Origin: Prorocentrum cordatum | Taxonomy: Eukaryota > Sar > Dinophyceae > Prorocentrales > Prorocentraceae | Direction of reading: 5' to 3' | DNA length: 64,000 nucleotides | Assembly (NCBI GenBank): GCA_963575745.1 | Contig: CAUYUJ010001403.1 | Span: 78,501-142,500, forward strand | Shown: positions 30,300 to 41,330 of the stretch, piece by piece | Numbering within the stretch: position 1 is the stretch's first letter | Layout: each line of letters opens with the position of its first letter | The notes under the pieces: model-generated | Told to the model about the DNA's origin: nothing | The model's database searches: none | Seen by the model: the letters and a program-made list of their open reading frames with translations, nothing else | Translations under genes and position numbers: made by a program

Positions 30300-31330
30300 T
30301 CAGAGAGCCGAAAATAACCTTGTGATGTGAGAGCGCTATACTGAAGAGGTGTTGCGCGGCAGTGTAGTGTCTCAGCCTGAGCCCATGGTGCCAGTGAAAC
30401 CGTAGCTTATACGCCACCCAATGTTTCGGGTGATCCGCCCGTGGGTCGGTCACTTGTGAGGCCCAGTTATGTGAAAACGATAAACAGGAGACTTGTTGCG
30501 AAGCAGTGTGTCGCCGCATGCTGCGACCAAAATCCCAAATTAATCGGTTGGTTGTTCACCACCTTGTTGTCAGGTGGGCCACCCGTGGGTGGGACATTTG
30601 TGAGATCATTTGACGTTGGGGCGCTATGCAGGAACACGTGTTACGTGGGAGTGTGTTGTCTCACATTGAGCCCCACGATTCAAGTGCCACACCCGCTTTT
30701 CACATATCAATATTCGAGTGACCCACTCGTGGGTGGGTCACCTGTGCGACTTTTTGACGTTGGACGCTAGGCAGAACAAGCTGCGCGTGGCAATGTGTCA
30801 CCCAATTTTGAGGCACAAGGTGCAAGTGACACAGCTGACTTCACTACCCAGCTCTCGGGTTACCCATCCGGTCGTGGGCTGCGCGTGAGACCCTGTGACC
30901 TCAGAGCGTTGTACAGAAGACGTTTTGCGTGGCAGTATGCCGCCTCAAATTGAGGCCCAGAACGCAAGTCACACACAAGCCTCTCAACACCGTGTGGGTG
31001 GGTGATCCGTTTGTGATATCCTGGCGTAAGAAGGTATTATACAGAAGACGTGTTGAGGCCCAGGGTTCAAGCGACACAGTTGGTTTTCACTGCCCATTTT
31101 TCGGGTGGCCCACCCCCACGTTGAGGCCCAGGTTGCAAGTGACACGCGTTGTTTTCCCCACCCGTTGTTTCAGGCGGCCCTCCCGTGGGGGGCGGTCTGT
31201 GCGACACGTTGTGATGTGAGGGCGTCAAAATGAAAATGCGTTGCGTGACTATGTGTCGTCTCACGTCGAAGGCCAGGGCGCAAGTGCAACACATTGGTTG
31301 TCACCGCCCAGTTTTCGGACGAGGGGGTGC
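30300..31330 (+). repeat. Degenerate tandem array of ~145 bp
   Basis: Six or seven old units with CCACCCGTGGGTGGG, a TGTGAG..GTTG word, a GCAGAA..ACGTGTTGCGTG word, a TGTCGCCTCA-like word, and TTGAGGCCC..CAAGTGACACA. Recognisable starts are near 30433, 30585, 30730, 30870, 30990 and 31184. Units differ much, so the array is old. Confidence 0.8.
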
Positions 31331-31394
31331 TTCCTTGACCTGTGCACCCTGGAAATGGGGGCGATCGGAAGGATGCGCTGCCACTCTCATGCGT

Positions 31395-31985
31395 TGTCGT
31401 CGTTGTCGTCAACAACGGCGGGCCTAGGCAGCCGCCCCCATCCCACGGTGCATCCTGAGCAAAGATCGTCGTGTCGTTGCCGTCCGCGTCGTCCGATGTT
31501 GTCGTCGTCTCCGCCGTCTTTGATGCTTTCGTGCCTGCTGGGGGTGGGGGGCCTCGTGGCCACGGCTGGACGTTGTTCGGGCAGCTAGCCAGGGCGGACC
31601 CCGAGAGGGGTCCGCGGGCCATGTTGGAGCCGATGTGTGTCATTTGCAGCCGACCAGCGGCAGGCCCGCAGCCCCAACCAATCTCATGGGGCACCCACAG
31701 CACACGTCGTCGTGTCGTCGTCGCCCGTTGTCGTCATCGTCGTCGACGACGGCGGGCCCACGCAGCCCCCCCGCCCAAATCCCATGGGGCATCCACAGCA
31801 CAGGTCGTCGTCGTCGTCGCCCGCGTCGTCCATCGTCGTCGTCGTCGTCGTCGTCGCCGTTCGTCGTCACCGTCGACGGCTACAGCGGACTTTCGCAGCC
31901 CCCGCCCCACAAACGGGGCATCCGCAGCGGCGCGCGTCGTCGTTGTCGTCATTTCGTCTTCGCCGTCGTCGACTACGACTGTCCC
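31395..31985 (+). repeat. ~110-bp units with GTC microsatellite cores
   Basis: The words CAGCCCCCCCGCCCAAATCC, ATGGGGCATCCACAGCA and a GTCGTCGTC run recur near 31430, 31670, 31775 and 31895. Confidence 0.8.
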
Positions 31986-32480
31986 TCGCAGATGTTCTTT
32001 CGGTGAGGTGAACGGTGAACCAGAGGGGGTGGGCATTTGTTCAATCCACCCCGCCTCTGCCGTGGAAGCGATATCGGGGAGCCGTTGGGGCCCGCCTCCG
32101 CCCGCAGTTCTGCTGGACCCGTGTACACTCGCGCAGAATGCGTCGTGAGTATTTGGTAGCAGCTTTCTGTTTTTGGTCACCCACCTCGTCGCGAACCCCC
32201 GCGCGTTCGGGGAATGCGCCCAGATCAGCTGCCCGTCCCATGTGCTAATCGCCCACCCCAGGCCAGACGGTTTCCGGCAAGGGTCGATGTTGGCCATTCG
32301 GAAAAAATTGGTGTTGACCGACAATGCTGGGGGGAAGACCCTTGTTGCGTGTTCTAGATAGGTAGGCTTACGCATGTTGTTTTGTTTACTTGGGACGACC
32401 GCTTCTGGTTTGAAGGTCCCCCCCTGCGGCTTACACCGATTTGATGCCGCCACAGAGGGTCACACCGGAAAGATGCAAAG
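31986..32480 (-). CDS. Unrecognised ORF (3' part of a longer minus-strand frame)
   Basis: The minus-strand frame from 32453 to about 31986 has a natural composition with tryptophans (GLGWAISTWDGQLIWAH), then runs into the GTC-repeat region. The plus strand at 32173-32361 is also open. No splice borders or family. It could be a decayed gene or chance. Confidence 0.2.
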
Positions 32481-32940
32481 CAAAGCCCCCACCACATGGG
32501 TTGCAAAACATATCCTTCGCTTCCTCCGTATCATCATTCACTGTTTGGGGTCCGCGCTGGCTGCTCTGTATATATATATATAGATGTATGTGTGTATATG
32601 TTCAGATCCTCCCCAAACATAAAAGTTGTTGCACCGAGAACGTGGAATCGATGTGGTGCAAGCTCTGTGGTGTAGTTGGCGCTAACAAACGAGCTGGCAC
32701 ATTTCATGCTGTTGCAAACATCCCACCCACCCACCCACCCGCAACTTGGTTTGCAAACCCATGCGGCGGCGATTGCGATGAATGCTTGGCTTCGCGTTGG
32801 CTGGTGCATCTCTGCGGCCGCGCCAACCCAAGGACACGCGCGCAGCGGCCAGATAGTTTGGCGCGACCGACGTGGCCGCGGGGGCGCTGACCGCTGGGCC
32901 CATCCCAGCGGGCACTTCAGTGCGAGTCGGCGACTTGGGC
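32481..32940. other. Unassigned
   Basis: A TATATATATA run at 32568-32583 and a CCCACCCACCCACC run at 32720-32740. A short GATGTGGTGCAAGC word resembles the 2.9-kb array. Confidence 0.4.
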
Positions 32941-32944
32941 GGGC

Positions 32945-33095
32945 GCGGCACCATGGCAACGTCGACAACAGTAAACACGATGGTAATAGTAACGATGCCG
33001 GTGGCGATGTTGACAACGACAACGACGACGGCACAGCCACTGACGCCGCCGATGCTCATCACGCCGACGACGATGACAGCGTCCTCGCGTCGGTG
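32945..33095 (+). repeat. Degenerate GAC/GAT-rich stretch
   Basis: ACAACGACAACGACGACGGC and similar words. Confidence 0.65.
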
Positions 33096-33149
33096 ACGAA
33101 AGTCTGGGAAGGAGTTCGACATGCGCGCGGGGTCGACGCGCGAATGTGA

Positions 33150-33780
33150 CCTGGATGCTGTTTTTTGTCACGCGCGCAAGGTGGTTCGAAGAATTCCGGC
33201 ATGCGGCGCGAGAGGCCCGTTCAGCAGAATCCAAGGACAGTGTTGGACAAACAACGATGGTTTTCCGGTAATGTTTTCGCACGGGTGCGAGCGCAGGCTT
33301 TTCTGAAAGTTGATGTTGCGAAGCCCTGTGGGGCTGAGATGTTTGTTTGAGACCGGATTTTGAAATTGTTACGGAACCAAAAATTGTTGACCGATTTTGG
33401 CATGTGCGCGCGACGACGCGTTCGCGTGCACGTCGTCAATTTTGTGCAAAGGATTCTGGCGACAGCACGCGCGCAAAAGGCGTTCGAACGATCTGGAAAT
33501 GCGTTTGCGAAGCCGCAGTGGTATATTTTCATGTACATGTTGAGAAACAGGTTGTTCCCTCGATTTCGCAAAAGCGCTCAAGCTGTCTTTGAAAATCCGT
33601 GTTGTGAAACCATGTGTTTTTGACCTGGCTCGTGGACAGTCGATTTTCGAAATCCTGACGAAACCAATGGTTTTAGAAGGATTTCGGCATGCGCGCGCGA
33701 CGACGCGCGCGTGTGCATTTCGTGTTTTTTGTTGCCAGGGATTCTTGGCAACTAATGATTCTGAGAAATGAATGCGAGCG
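33150..33780 (+). repeat. Degenerate ~300-bp tandem units
   Basis: GATTTTGGCATGTGCGCGCG at 33392 and GATTTCGGCATGCGCGCGCG at 33681, each followed by ACGACGCG and preceded by GAAACCAA-type words, define two units; a more diverged start is at 33190. Confidence 0.7.
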
Positions 33781-33965
33781 CATAGTTCTTTTGCACAGGA
33801 TGGCGGGGGGGGGGCGATACCGGCCCCCACTGGGACTGTGAGAGTTCATATTTAGGATAGACGATGGGGCAAAATCGCATGCATTTTTCAATACGAAGCT
33901 GTGAATTGATAATTCCGCCGGGGGGGGGGTATAGTCTGTTCTTATGGAGAGAAAAAAAAAAGAGT

Positions 33966-34960
33966 ATACGTGATGCAAGGGACGGCCACGAGGCGGCCAT
34001 TGGTGGCCACGTGGCAGAACCTCGCCAGACCCACCCAGCGCAAGAAAACGGCAGCAAGGCCACAGGTGGGAACGTGGCGAAAGCTCGCCATTTCCGCCCA
34101 GCGCAGAAGGCGGCCACGAGGCGGCCACGGTCGGCAGCGTGGCGAATCCTTGCCGGACCCACCCAGCAAACGAGGCGGCCACGAGGCGGCCACGGGCGGC
34201 AACGTGACGAAGCCTCGCGCACCCACCCAGTGCACAACGCGGCCATGAGGCAGCAACGTGGCGAACTCTCGCTGGACCCACCTAGCGCACGGTACGGCCA
34301 CAAGGCGGCCACTGGTGGCATCGCCAGACCCACTTAGCGCAGGAAAACGGCAGCAAGGCGGCCACGGGTGGCAACGTGGCGAAAGTTCGCCGGACCCACC
34401 CACCGCAGAACGCGGCCGTGAGGATGCCACGGTCGGCAGCGTGGCAAAACCTCGCCACACCCACCCAGCGCAGGAAATCGGCAGCAAAGCGGCCACGGGT
34501 GGGAACGTGGCGAACGTTCGCTGGACCTACCCGGCGCAGAAGGCGGCCACGAGGCGGCCACAGTCGGCAGCGTGGCGAATCTTCGCCAGATCCACCCATT
34601 GCACGAGGCGGCCACGGGCGGCAACGTGGCGAAACCTCGTTAGCCCCACCCAGCACAGGAAAGCGGCAACAAGGCGGCCACGGGTGGCAGTGTGGCAAAG
34701 CTTCGCTAGACCCACCCAGCGCAGGAAAGCGGCCTCAAGGCGGCCACGGGTGGCAACGTTGCGAAGCCTCGCCAGACCCACCCAGCGCAGGAAAGCAGCC
34801 ACAACGTTGCCACGGGTGGGAACGTGGCAAAAGCTCGTCGGACCCACCCAGGGCCTACGGGCTGCAAAAAAAAGGCGGCCACGGGCTGCAACGTGGCGAC
34901 TCCTCAAAAGAAGGCGGCCACGGGCTGCAACGTGGAAACTCCTCGCCATACCCATCGAAT
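33966..34960 (+). repeat. ~62-70-bp satellite array (family T66), + orientation
   Basis: About fifteen units with GCGGCCACGGGTGGCAACGT, GGCGAAACCTCGCC, AGACCCACCCAGCGCA and GGAAAGCGGCAGCAAG. The same satellite occurs in the opposite orientation at 56490-57130. Frames across it are open but carry only repeat-derived Arg/Pro-rich sequence. Confidence 0.95.
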
Positions 34961-35475
34961 TCCTTAGTGCCACAAGCAAGGAACCCTAAGTACAAACACT
35001 GTACATGCATGTGCACACATGCATGTATGTATATGTACAAATGTACATATATATATAGTATAGCCAGGCAGGTATACTTTCAATGCACAGACATGCATGA
35101 CATGTACACTTTCAATGTACAGACATGCATGCATACAAATATGCATACATCAGCACAATCACATACACATATACGTACATACGTACATATGTATACATAC
35201 GTGTGTATGCATGTATGGACGTATGTATATGTATGTGTATAAGGATATACGATATGTATGTATGTCCGACCTCATGCACACCGCTTGGCACACGTACATA
35301 TGTATCTATATATATACACATATACACGTATGCGTGCCCATTGTATGAGCGGGTCGGAGTATGTGCGCGTGTGCAAATGTACACATGCGCATCTACATGT
35401 ATAGATGTGTATAAGCACGACGTTCGGTATACATTGATACATGTAGATAAAACTTATCGAAACACACATAAATGC
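34961..35475 (+). repeat. Degenerate TGTA/CATA microsatellite region
   Basis: ACATGCATG, TATATATA and GTATGTATG words throughout. Open frames give Cys/Met/Tyr/His-rich sequence typical of such repeats. Confidence 0.8.
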
Positions 35476-35531
35476 ATACACGCATGCACCTATACACGCG
35501 CAGTTTCCTTTCCCTTCCCCCCCTGCCGCAG

Positions 35532-35715
35532 CCGCTGGCCCAGCGCTCCGCCACCCGCCGCACTTCGCTTGTGCGCGAGGAGCGCCCGCCGCTCTCGCTG
35601 TCCGCGGCGATGCCCGCGCCTTCGGGAGGTCCGGCCGAGCGGCTTGCGCCCGAGCTCGCGGAGCTCGGCGCCGCGTCGGGGGAGGACGCCACCAGCACCG
35701 GGGCACGGCTCAGGG
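35532..35715 (+). CDS. Probable exon, product unknown (Ala/Ser/Pro-rich)
   Basis: Starts after a strong 3' splice-like site (CTTTCCCTTCCCCCCCTGCC then GCAG). In phase 0 it reads PLAQRSATRRTSLVREERPP, then SLSAAMPAPSGGPAERLAP and ELAELGAASGEDATSTGA, with very GC-rich third positions (CTG, GCC, CGC, GAG). The frame stays open to 35810, but no donor could be fixed; CTCAG before GGCTCG at about 35714 is one option. The sequence is probably disordered and no family is recognised. The upstream exon would have to lie beyond the microsatellite at 35000-35475. Confidence 0.45.
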
Positions 35716-35845
35716 CTCGTGATCCGAAGCGGTCAGGGGCAGCTTTTTTGATTCGCGGGTCGAGAGCGCACCTCTTCCGGTCGACGCTAAGCGGGCCGCG
35801 CGAAGCTTGAATTAACAAAGAGGGGGGGGGAGGGAAAGCTCAGGG

Positions 35846-36062
35846 GCAACACGTCAGGGGAGGAAGGCTTCAGGGCGGCGTCGGGGGGGGGGTCCCAAGG
35901 TCTTCTGAGGTTTTCGTGCGTTTTCCTAGGTTTTCGGGGAACGTCCGCCGGAGGCGTAAGGCCCGAAAACCATGTAGAACAAAGGCGAGAGGGAGGGAGT
36001 GGCTCAGGGGGGGGACGCGTCGTCCCCCAATCGCCCATTGATCGCCGATATGGGCCCGATGA
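35846..36062 (+). repeat. Dispersed repeat R4, copy 2 (truncated)
   Basis: Matches 13110-13370 from CTCAGGGGCA to GGGCCCGAT, including GGCCCGAAAACCATGTAGAA and CCCCCAATCGCCCATTGATC. The alignment stops abruptly at 36062. Confidence 0.75.
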
Positions 36063-36167
36063 AGTTAAGGAGAGGCGTCTTGGGGGACATAGCGCGCCCT
36101 ATCTGGCCACGGATACGCTATCGGTGTTATCTGAAAGGGAAATGACAGACATCCGGATATTCACCCA

Positions 36168-36392
36168 TTGCGTTCTCATGTCGTGCTATCAGTCTACATG
36201 GCAGCAATGTTCCACGCTGCGACGTTGTTCTCGGCTTGGTGGCGGAACTGGCCATACTCGTGTGTTTGGTTCCTAGGTTTGGTCAGAGTGAAGGGGCCGA
36301 ACGGTCATTCATTGTCCTTGGGTGCGTGGCTGAATAAGGAATTCGTGGTGAGAATTCTGCTTGTTGCGTTGTTGTTGAACTCTCGCTATTGA
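36168..36392 (+). CDS. Small unrecognised ORF
   Basis: A 74-codon frame in a lower-GC stretch. It has hydrophobic segments at the start and end (SVYMAAMFHAATLFSAWW and FVVRILLVALLL) around a Gly-rich middle. It has no known family, splice borders or codon bias like the recognised genes. Confidence 0.15.
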   Translation: MRSHVVLSVYMAAMFHAATLFSAWWRNWPYSCVWFLGLVRVKGPNGHSLSLGAWLNKEFVVRILLVALLLNSRY

Positions 36393-36459
36393 AGAATAAT
36401 TATTGTTGATGCCCCCTCTGGTGCACATTGTATTTTTCAATGGAAGTGCCCCTCCCAGC

Positions 36460-36840
36460 GCTCGCACTTTGTTATTCCATCAGGGAAAGTATTCGTCCTC
36501 TAACTGTGTTGTTGGGCCCCGGGTTTCAACAACAACGGCTCCCGCCTAAGAATTCCTTACAATTTAGCCAGGACCCCCGCTCCCGCCTGAGACTTCCTCG
36601 CATTGTATTCAGGAATCGCCCTCTCGCTTGGGACTTCCTCCCGATTCACTCCGGAATCGCTCTCTCGGCGCTCTGGAGTCGCGCTCTCGCTAGAGATCTG
36701 CTTGCAATTTATTCAAGAATGTCGCCCTGGCGTTAGAATTTCCCGGAACTTGCTCAAGCGCCGCGCTCCCGACACTCAGGTACCCAGGAGACGCGCTCAC
36801 GCATAGGACTCCCTCGCAGATTACTTAGGAATCGGGATCT
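36460..36840 (+). repeat. Degenerate ~46-bp tandem array
   Basis: Units contain GCTCTCGC.TGGGACTTCCT and CGCAATTTATTCAGGAATCG with many substitutions. Confidence 0.75.
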
Positions 36841-37560
36841 CGCTGCCCTTCGTGGCCCCGTTGCAGCCCTTCGTAGCCCCCTCGCTGCCGATCGTGGCCC
36901 CGTTGCAGCCCTTCGTGGCACCCTCGCAGCCCTGCGTGGCCGCGTTGCAGCCCTTCGTGGCCCCCTCGCTGCCCTTCGTGGCTCCGTTGCAGCCCTTCGT
37001 TGCCCCGTCGCTGCCCTTCGTGACCCCGTTGCAGCCCTTCGTGGCCCCCTTGTTGCCCTCCGTGGCCCCGTTGCAGCCCTTCGTGGCTCCCTCGTTGCCC
37101 TTCGTGGCCCCGTTGCAGCCCTTCGTGGCCCCCTTGTTGCCCTTCGTGGCCTCATATATGCATGCCCTTCGTGACCCCCGCTCGTTCACGCCCTTCGTGG
37201 CCCCATATGTATGCCCTTCGTGGCCCCGCTGTCCCTTCGTGGCCCCGTTGCAGCCCTTCGTGGCCCCGTCCTTGCCCTCCGCAGCCCAATCTACGTATGC
37301 TTTTCGTGGCCCCCGCTCGTTCGCGCCCGTCGTGGCCCCATGTGCATGCCCTTCGTGGCCCCACTGTCGCCCTTTGTGGCCCCCTCGCTGTCCTACGTAG
37401 CCCAGTTGCTACCCTCAGTGGCCCCGTCGTTGCCATCTGTGGCCCCGCATGATCTGCCCTTCGTGGCCCCTGCTCTCTCGCGCTCTTCGTGGCTCCATAC
37501 GCATTCCCTTCGTGACCCCGCTGTCGCCCTTTGTGGACTACATCGTGCCCTTCGTGGCCC
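36841..37560 (+). repeat. 21-bp tandem array (CCCTTCGTGGCCCCGTTGCAG)
   Basis: The core CCCTTCGTGGCCCC recurs at multiples of 21 bp to about 37145, then less regularly with inserted words such as ATATATGCATG. Because the period is a multiple of three, several frames stay open on both strands; one gives PFVAPLQ and PFVAPSL heptads for ~180 codons. Confidence 0.92.
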
Positions 37561-37913
37561 TGCTGTCGTTCTCTCTCTCTCTCTCTCTCGCTTTCGCTCG
37601 TCGTCGTCGCCGTCGTCGTCGTCGACGTCGTCGTCGTCGTGGTCGGTCGGTCCCCTGTCCGTCCCTCTTGGGGTCGGGTTGCCGCCGATCAGCGCTGCCG
37701 CTGGCCAGGCCGACGGTCCGCGGCCGCCCCGCCGCTTGCCGGGGCCCTGCTTTCAGGGAAGAAAACTCTACCCCCCAAAGGGGTACGATCCAAGACGAAG
37801 AGGGTGGGTATCGAGGGTTTAGGAAATAGGCGTGAACGGACACTCGAGCAGATAAGAGCAAACAATATTCAATCGATTGTTGTTGTTGCTGTTGTTGCTG
37901 CTGCTGTTGTTGA

Positions 37914-37944
<31 letters not shown>

Positions 37945-37960
37945 GGTGGTGTTGTTTGTT
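37561..37960 (+). repeat. CT, GTC and TTG-rich microsatellite patches
   Basis: CT run at 37570-37590, GTC triplets at 37597-37645, TTG/GGT triplets at 37875-37965; the ~200 bp between are unassigned. Confidence 0.8.
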
Positions 37961-37969
37961 GTCGTCGTC

Positions 37970-38275
37970 CCACCCGCGACCCACCCGCGACCCACCCCGC
38001 GACCAACCCCGCGATCCACCCCGCGACCCACCCCACGACCCACCCCGCGACCCACCCGCGACCCAACCCGCGACCCACCCGCACCCAACCCGCGACCTAC
38101 CCGCGACCCACCCGCGACCCACCCGCCGGCCCGCGACCCACCCGCGACCCACCCGCAACCCACCCCGCGACCCACCCCGCGACACATCCCGCGACCCATC
38201 TGCGACCATTCCGCGACCCACCTGCGACCCGCCTCTCGACCCATCCGCGACCCACCCCGCGACCCACCCTCAAGA
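37970..38275 (+). repeat. 10-12-bp tandem array (CCCACCCGCGA)
   Basis: CCCACCCGCGAC and CCCACCCCGCGAC alternate. A short outlier of the same array is at 38445-38495. Confidence 0.93.
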
Positions 38276-38499
38276 GAGGTAAAACCACCTGGACCTGACT
38301 ATTGACGTTTACTGAAACGGACCTGAGAGTTGACTAAACAGCCCTGCCCTGTTCGATTCATTCTTTGTGTGCGTTTACTAAACGGCTTCGCTTGTCGGGT
38401 TGATCATTATGGGCTGGATTTTCTGCCCTCTACACACGCGATCCACCCGCGCCCCAACAGCGACCCACCCGCGACCCACCCGCGACCTACCCACATTGG

Positions 38500-39110
38500 T
38501 TTAATGAAGAAATCGGCGCCTGCGGCGGATTCGTTGTATTTTGTGAAACTTTGGCGCCTGCGGCAGGCTTCTCCAGAGTCTCGCAAACTGCCGACGTCCC
38601 CACCGCCCCCTCACTCTTATCCGCATCTGCGGGGTGCTACATATTATTCGATCGCTCTTTGGCACGATCCACGTGACCGATGCCATTCCCGACTATTAGC
38701 CCACACTCCATCCGAGACCGCGTGGATCTTTCACTGCTGATCGAGATGATTTTGGGAACAAGCTCGAAATGACAGGGCCAACGACAGAGGTTCAACATAC
38801 TTTCGCTATGGTGAAGTACTTCGAACCGATCAGGCCTGTATATTCTTCGAACGAGGAATAGGGCAACTCTCTGCTATTCAAGCATGGAAACATGCTGCAC
38901 GGAAGCGTGCTAAGCCTCCAACCGCGACGCCTGACCGCACCCCCAAGGACAGACACCAGTGCGGAAATGCGTCTGCGCAAAACAGTTCATTGCTGAATTG
39001 TGTGGGGCGGCTTATTGTAGTGTCCTCGGGCCAGTGCCGCCGATCCGTGGGCACTCCCGATGCGATTTGGTTGGTGGAAGGGGAGGTGGAGGAGTAGGTG
39101 GAGGATGAGG
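38500..39110. other. Unassigned
   Basis: Mixed-composition DNA without repeats. Frames on both strands are short; nothing recognised. Confidence 0.4.
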
Positions 39111-39119
39111 CGGAGGGAG

Positions 39120-39790
39120 GTGGAGGGAGGGATTGCCTCGCGATGACCCAAGACGGCCTAAGCAGCCCCCAACAGGCCTCCAAGACGGCCCAAGAGGCCT
39201 CCAAGTGGACCTCCAGGAACGCCCGAAGAGGCCTAAACCATTGATTTCCTGACGGTTTTTGAAGGATTCGGGGGTTTCTTCTTTTTTTCTTTCCGAAGGC
39301 CCAAGGCGGCTCAAGAGGCCATCAAGATCGCCCCAAGAGCGCCCAAGAGGCCTCCAATATTGCCCTGGGACAGCCCAAGAGGCCCCCTAAGACGGCCCCA
39401 GGAGGGCCCAGAAACGGTCCCAGAGTGCCGCCAAGATGGCCAAGACGGGCCCTCTTGAGTAGCCTTGGGGCTCCTTGGGCAGTTTTGGGGCGCTCTTGGG
39501 AGCCTGTTTGGCCGTCTTGGTGCGATCTTGGGGGCCTCTTGGGCCGTCTTGGAGCGTCGGAAACCCGAAAAGGCGAGCATGTCAAGATCCGTCAAAAACT
39601 ATCGGACAACAGACGATGTTGGCCTCATGAGCCCCTCTTGGCGGTGGTGTTGGAGTGCTCTTGGGTCCTCTTGGGGGGCCTTTTGAGCCTCTTGAAGGCC
39701 TCTTGGGCCGTCATGACGCCATCTTGGGCCGTCTTGGGTACATCTTGGGCCGTCTTCGAAACATCTTGCAGCAATCTTGGGCTCTCTGGC
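39120..39790. repeat. Inverted block of CTTGGG-type repeats (family R5), locus 1
   Basis: From 39125 to 39440 the + strand carries CCAAGACGGCC and CCAAGAGGCC words; from 39440 to 39790 the same words occur inverted (GGCCGTCTTGG, GGCCTCTTGGG). The change-over lies at about 39440. Confidence 0.85.
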
Positions 39791-40142
39791 ATCCGGGGTG
39801 GCACTCTGCTGTATTTCCCACGGCCCGACCCCCCCCCGGAAAACGGAGCACAGCGCATTCTCCCCCCGCCCCCTACCCCGGCAGAGCCACCCCGGCACCC
39901 ACCCCCCAGCAGAGCAGAAGCTCAGGAACTGAAGCTGAGGCTACATCTAAGGCCCTTTCAAACTCACGCGCCGGATCGGCGGATTTGTGATTTGTGTTGT
40001 CATTTGGATGTGCGTACGCTCCGCTGTCGGATACGTGCAACGTAATGGAGGCAGCGACAACAACACACTTCCATATTGGAGCCCAACCGGGAATCGTTTC
40101 GGGAATTTGCCTGTGAGATCATTGTTTGGTTGATTTTCGCAG
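39791..40142. other. Unassigned spacer
   Basis: Poly-C patches at 39829-39840 and 39857-39880. The last 20 bases are a pyrimidine-rich acceptor-like stretch before 40143. Confidence 0.4.
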
Positions 40143-40468
40143 GTGCTCGCATGGCCCCGCAGCAACAAGCCGCAGCCCTCCAGCGAGGGTTACGGCGCCT
40201 TGCGCGCAAGATCGCCATGCGCATATCTACCGACGTCGCACATTCCCGCGCGAACATTAGAGGCAGTCGCACCGATCCTGCCGCGCACATCGTGGTCATC
40301 CAAAGCATGAAATTCGAGCACACCGAGGATGACCGTCAGCTCACTTCAGGTAGCCAACTGATCGACATCCACGTGCCCGATCGCGAGCGCATCGGCGAAA
40401 CCCTTGCCGGGTTCGGGACGGCGTGCCTCGAAGCACATCTCGTTGGATTCGCCATGCCGAATGTTTAA
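40143..40468 (+). CDS. Probable terminal exon, product unknown
   Basis: Follows GTTTGGTTGATTTTCGCAG. The frame reads ARMAPQQQAAALQRGLRRLA, continues with a mixed polar region (HIVVIQSMKFEHTEDDRQL, IDIHVPDRERIGETLAGFG) and ends HLVGFAMPNV with a TAA stop at 40466-40468. Amino acid composition is balanced and third positions favour C and G, unlike repeat-derived frames here. The upstream sequence remains open for 22 codons before the AG, so an unspliced start at 40076 is possible. I recognise no family; a retroelement or single-copy gene cannot be told apart. Confidence 0.4.
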
Positions 40469-41200
40469 TTTCTCACCGCGGTGCTGTTCCCAGCCCCGGG
40501 AGTCGGCACCCCGAGGGCTATGCAACTATTACAACCACTGGGCTACGAGCTGCCGCGCTTTTAGGTGGAATGCGAAACACCCATCGAGCTCACGCGGCCC
40601 GTAAGACCCATCCCCGAGCGCCCACAAGGGAACACCGGAAGTGTTTTCGGCGGAGGTCGAAGTGGCAACAGCAAAATTCACCACGTATACGCCATCAACT
40701 CCCCGGAGCTTGGAAACGGGCATAGCGCTTAGGTAGACGATGCAGGCGAAAGCAGTGCATTGCCCGTCCACAGGCCCTCAACACCACAAACGGCCTGTCG
40801 ACCTGGCGCACTGGTCACACTGCGACAGCATTCCAGTACACCTCATTCCTGCGGGATGAGGCACATGCAATGGAGAGAACATATGCCGCCAACGACGGCT
40901 GTGATTCTGACATTGACCCCGGCACGGCCTCCTCCAATGGTACCGAATTCTGAGATTTGGCATACGTTTTAATCGCGGATAGCGGCGACCAAAAGGCAGA
41001 ACATGCATCTTGCCGAATCAAAAAGCTCAATGGGGGTGGAGGTGGTTAGCTCACAAGCCAATGCGGCGGGAAAGACGGATGATTAGGATGAGTTTCGGGA
41101 TTTCGTTAAGCCAGTCCCCATCTATCGCTCCCCATCAGGGAGGGGGGAAGAAGCATAAAGGACCCGAGGAACAAGAGACGGCATGCGCACAAACTTTCGG
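40469..41200. other. Unassigned
   Basis: Non-repetitive. The minus strand at 40529-40771 is open with balanced composition but has no family motif. Confidence 0.3.
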
Positions 41201-41202
41201 GG

Positions 41203-41330
41203 GTCCGCGCAGGTTTCTCGGTCGGCGCTTGACACCCCTAGCGGCGCCAGAGACACCCACCTTGGTCTGCTGCCCGCGCGTAGGGGACGGGGTCCAGCGC
41301 CGACTCAAGAAATCAGCGAGGACCTCTGCA
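41203..41330 (+). mobile_element. GGTCCGCGCGG MITE (family M3), copy 1
   Basis: The left end CAAACTTTCGGGGGTCCGCG then CAGGTTTCTCGGTCGGCGCT faces an inverted right end CAGCGCCGACTCAAGAAATC then AGCGAGGACCTCTG. The arms are ~35 bp with several mismatches, and the interior is ~60 bp. Target duplications could not be defined. Confidence 0.7.

Noticed and set aside
32280-32361. Frame ending LVLTDNAGGKTLVACSR that recalls ribosomal protein L14
   Set aside because: The resemblance covers only a few residues, the conserved remainder is absent, and the opposite strand is open as well.
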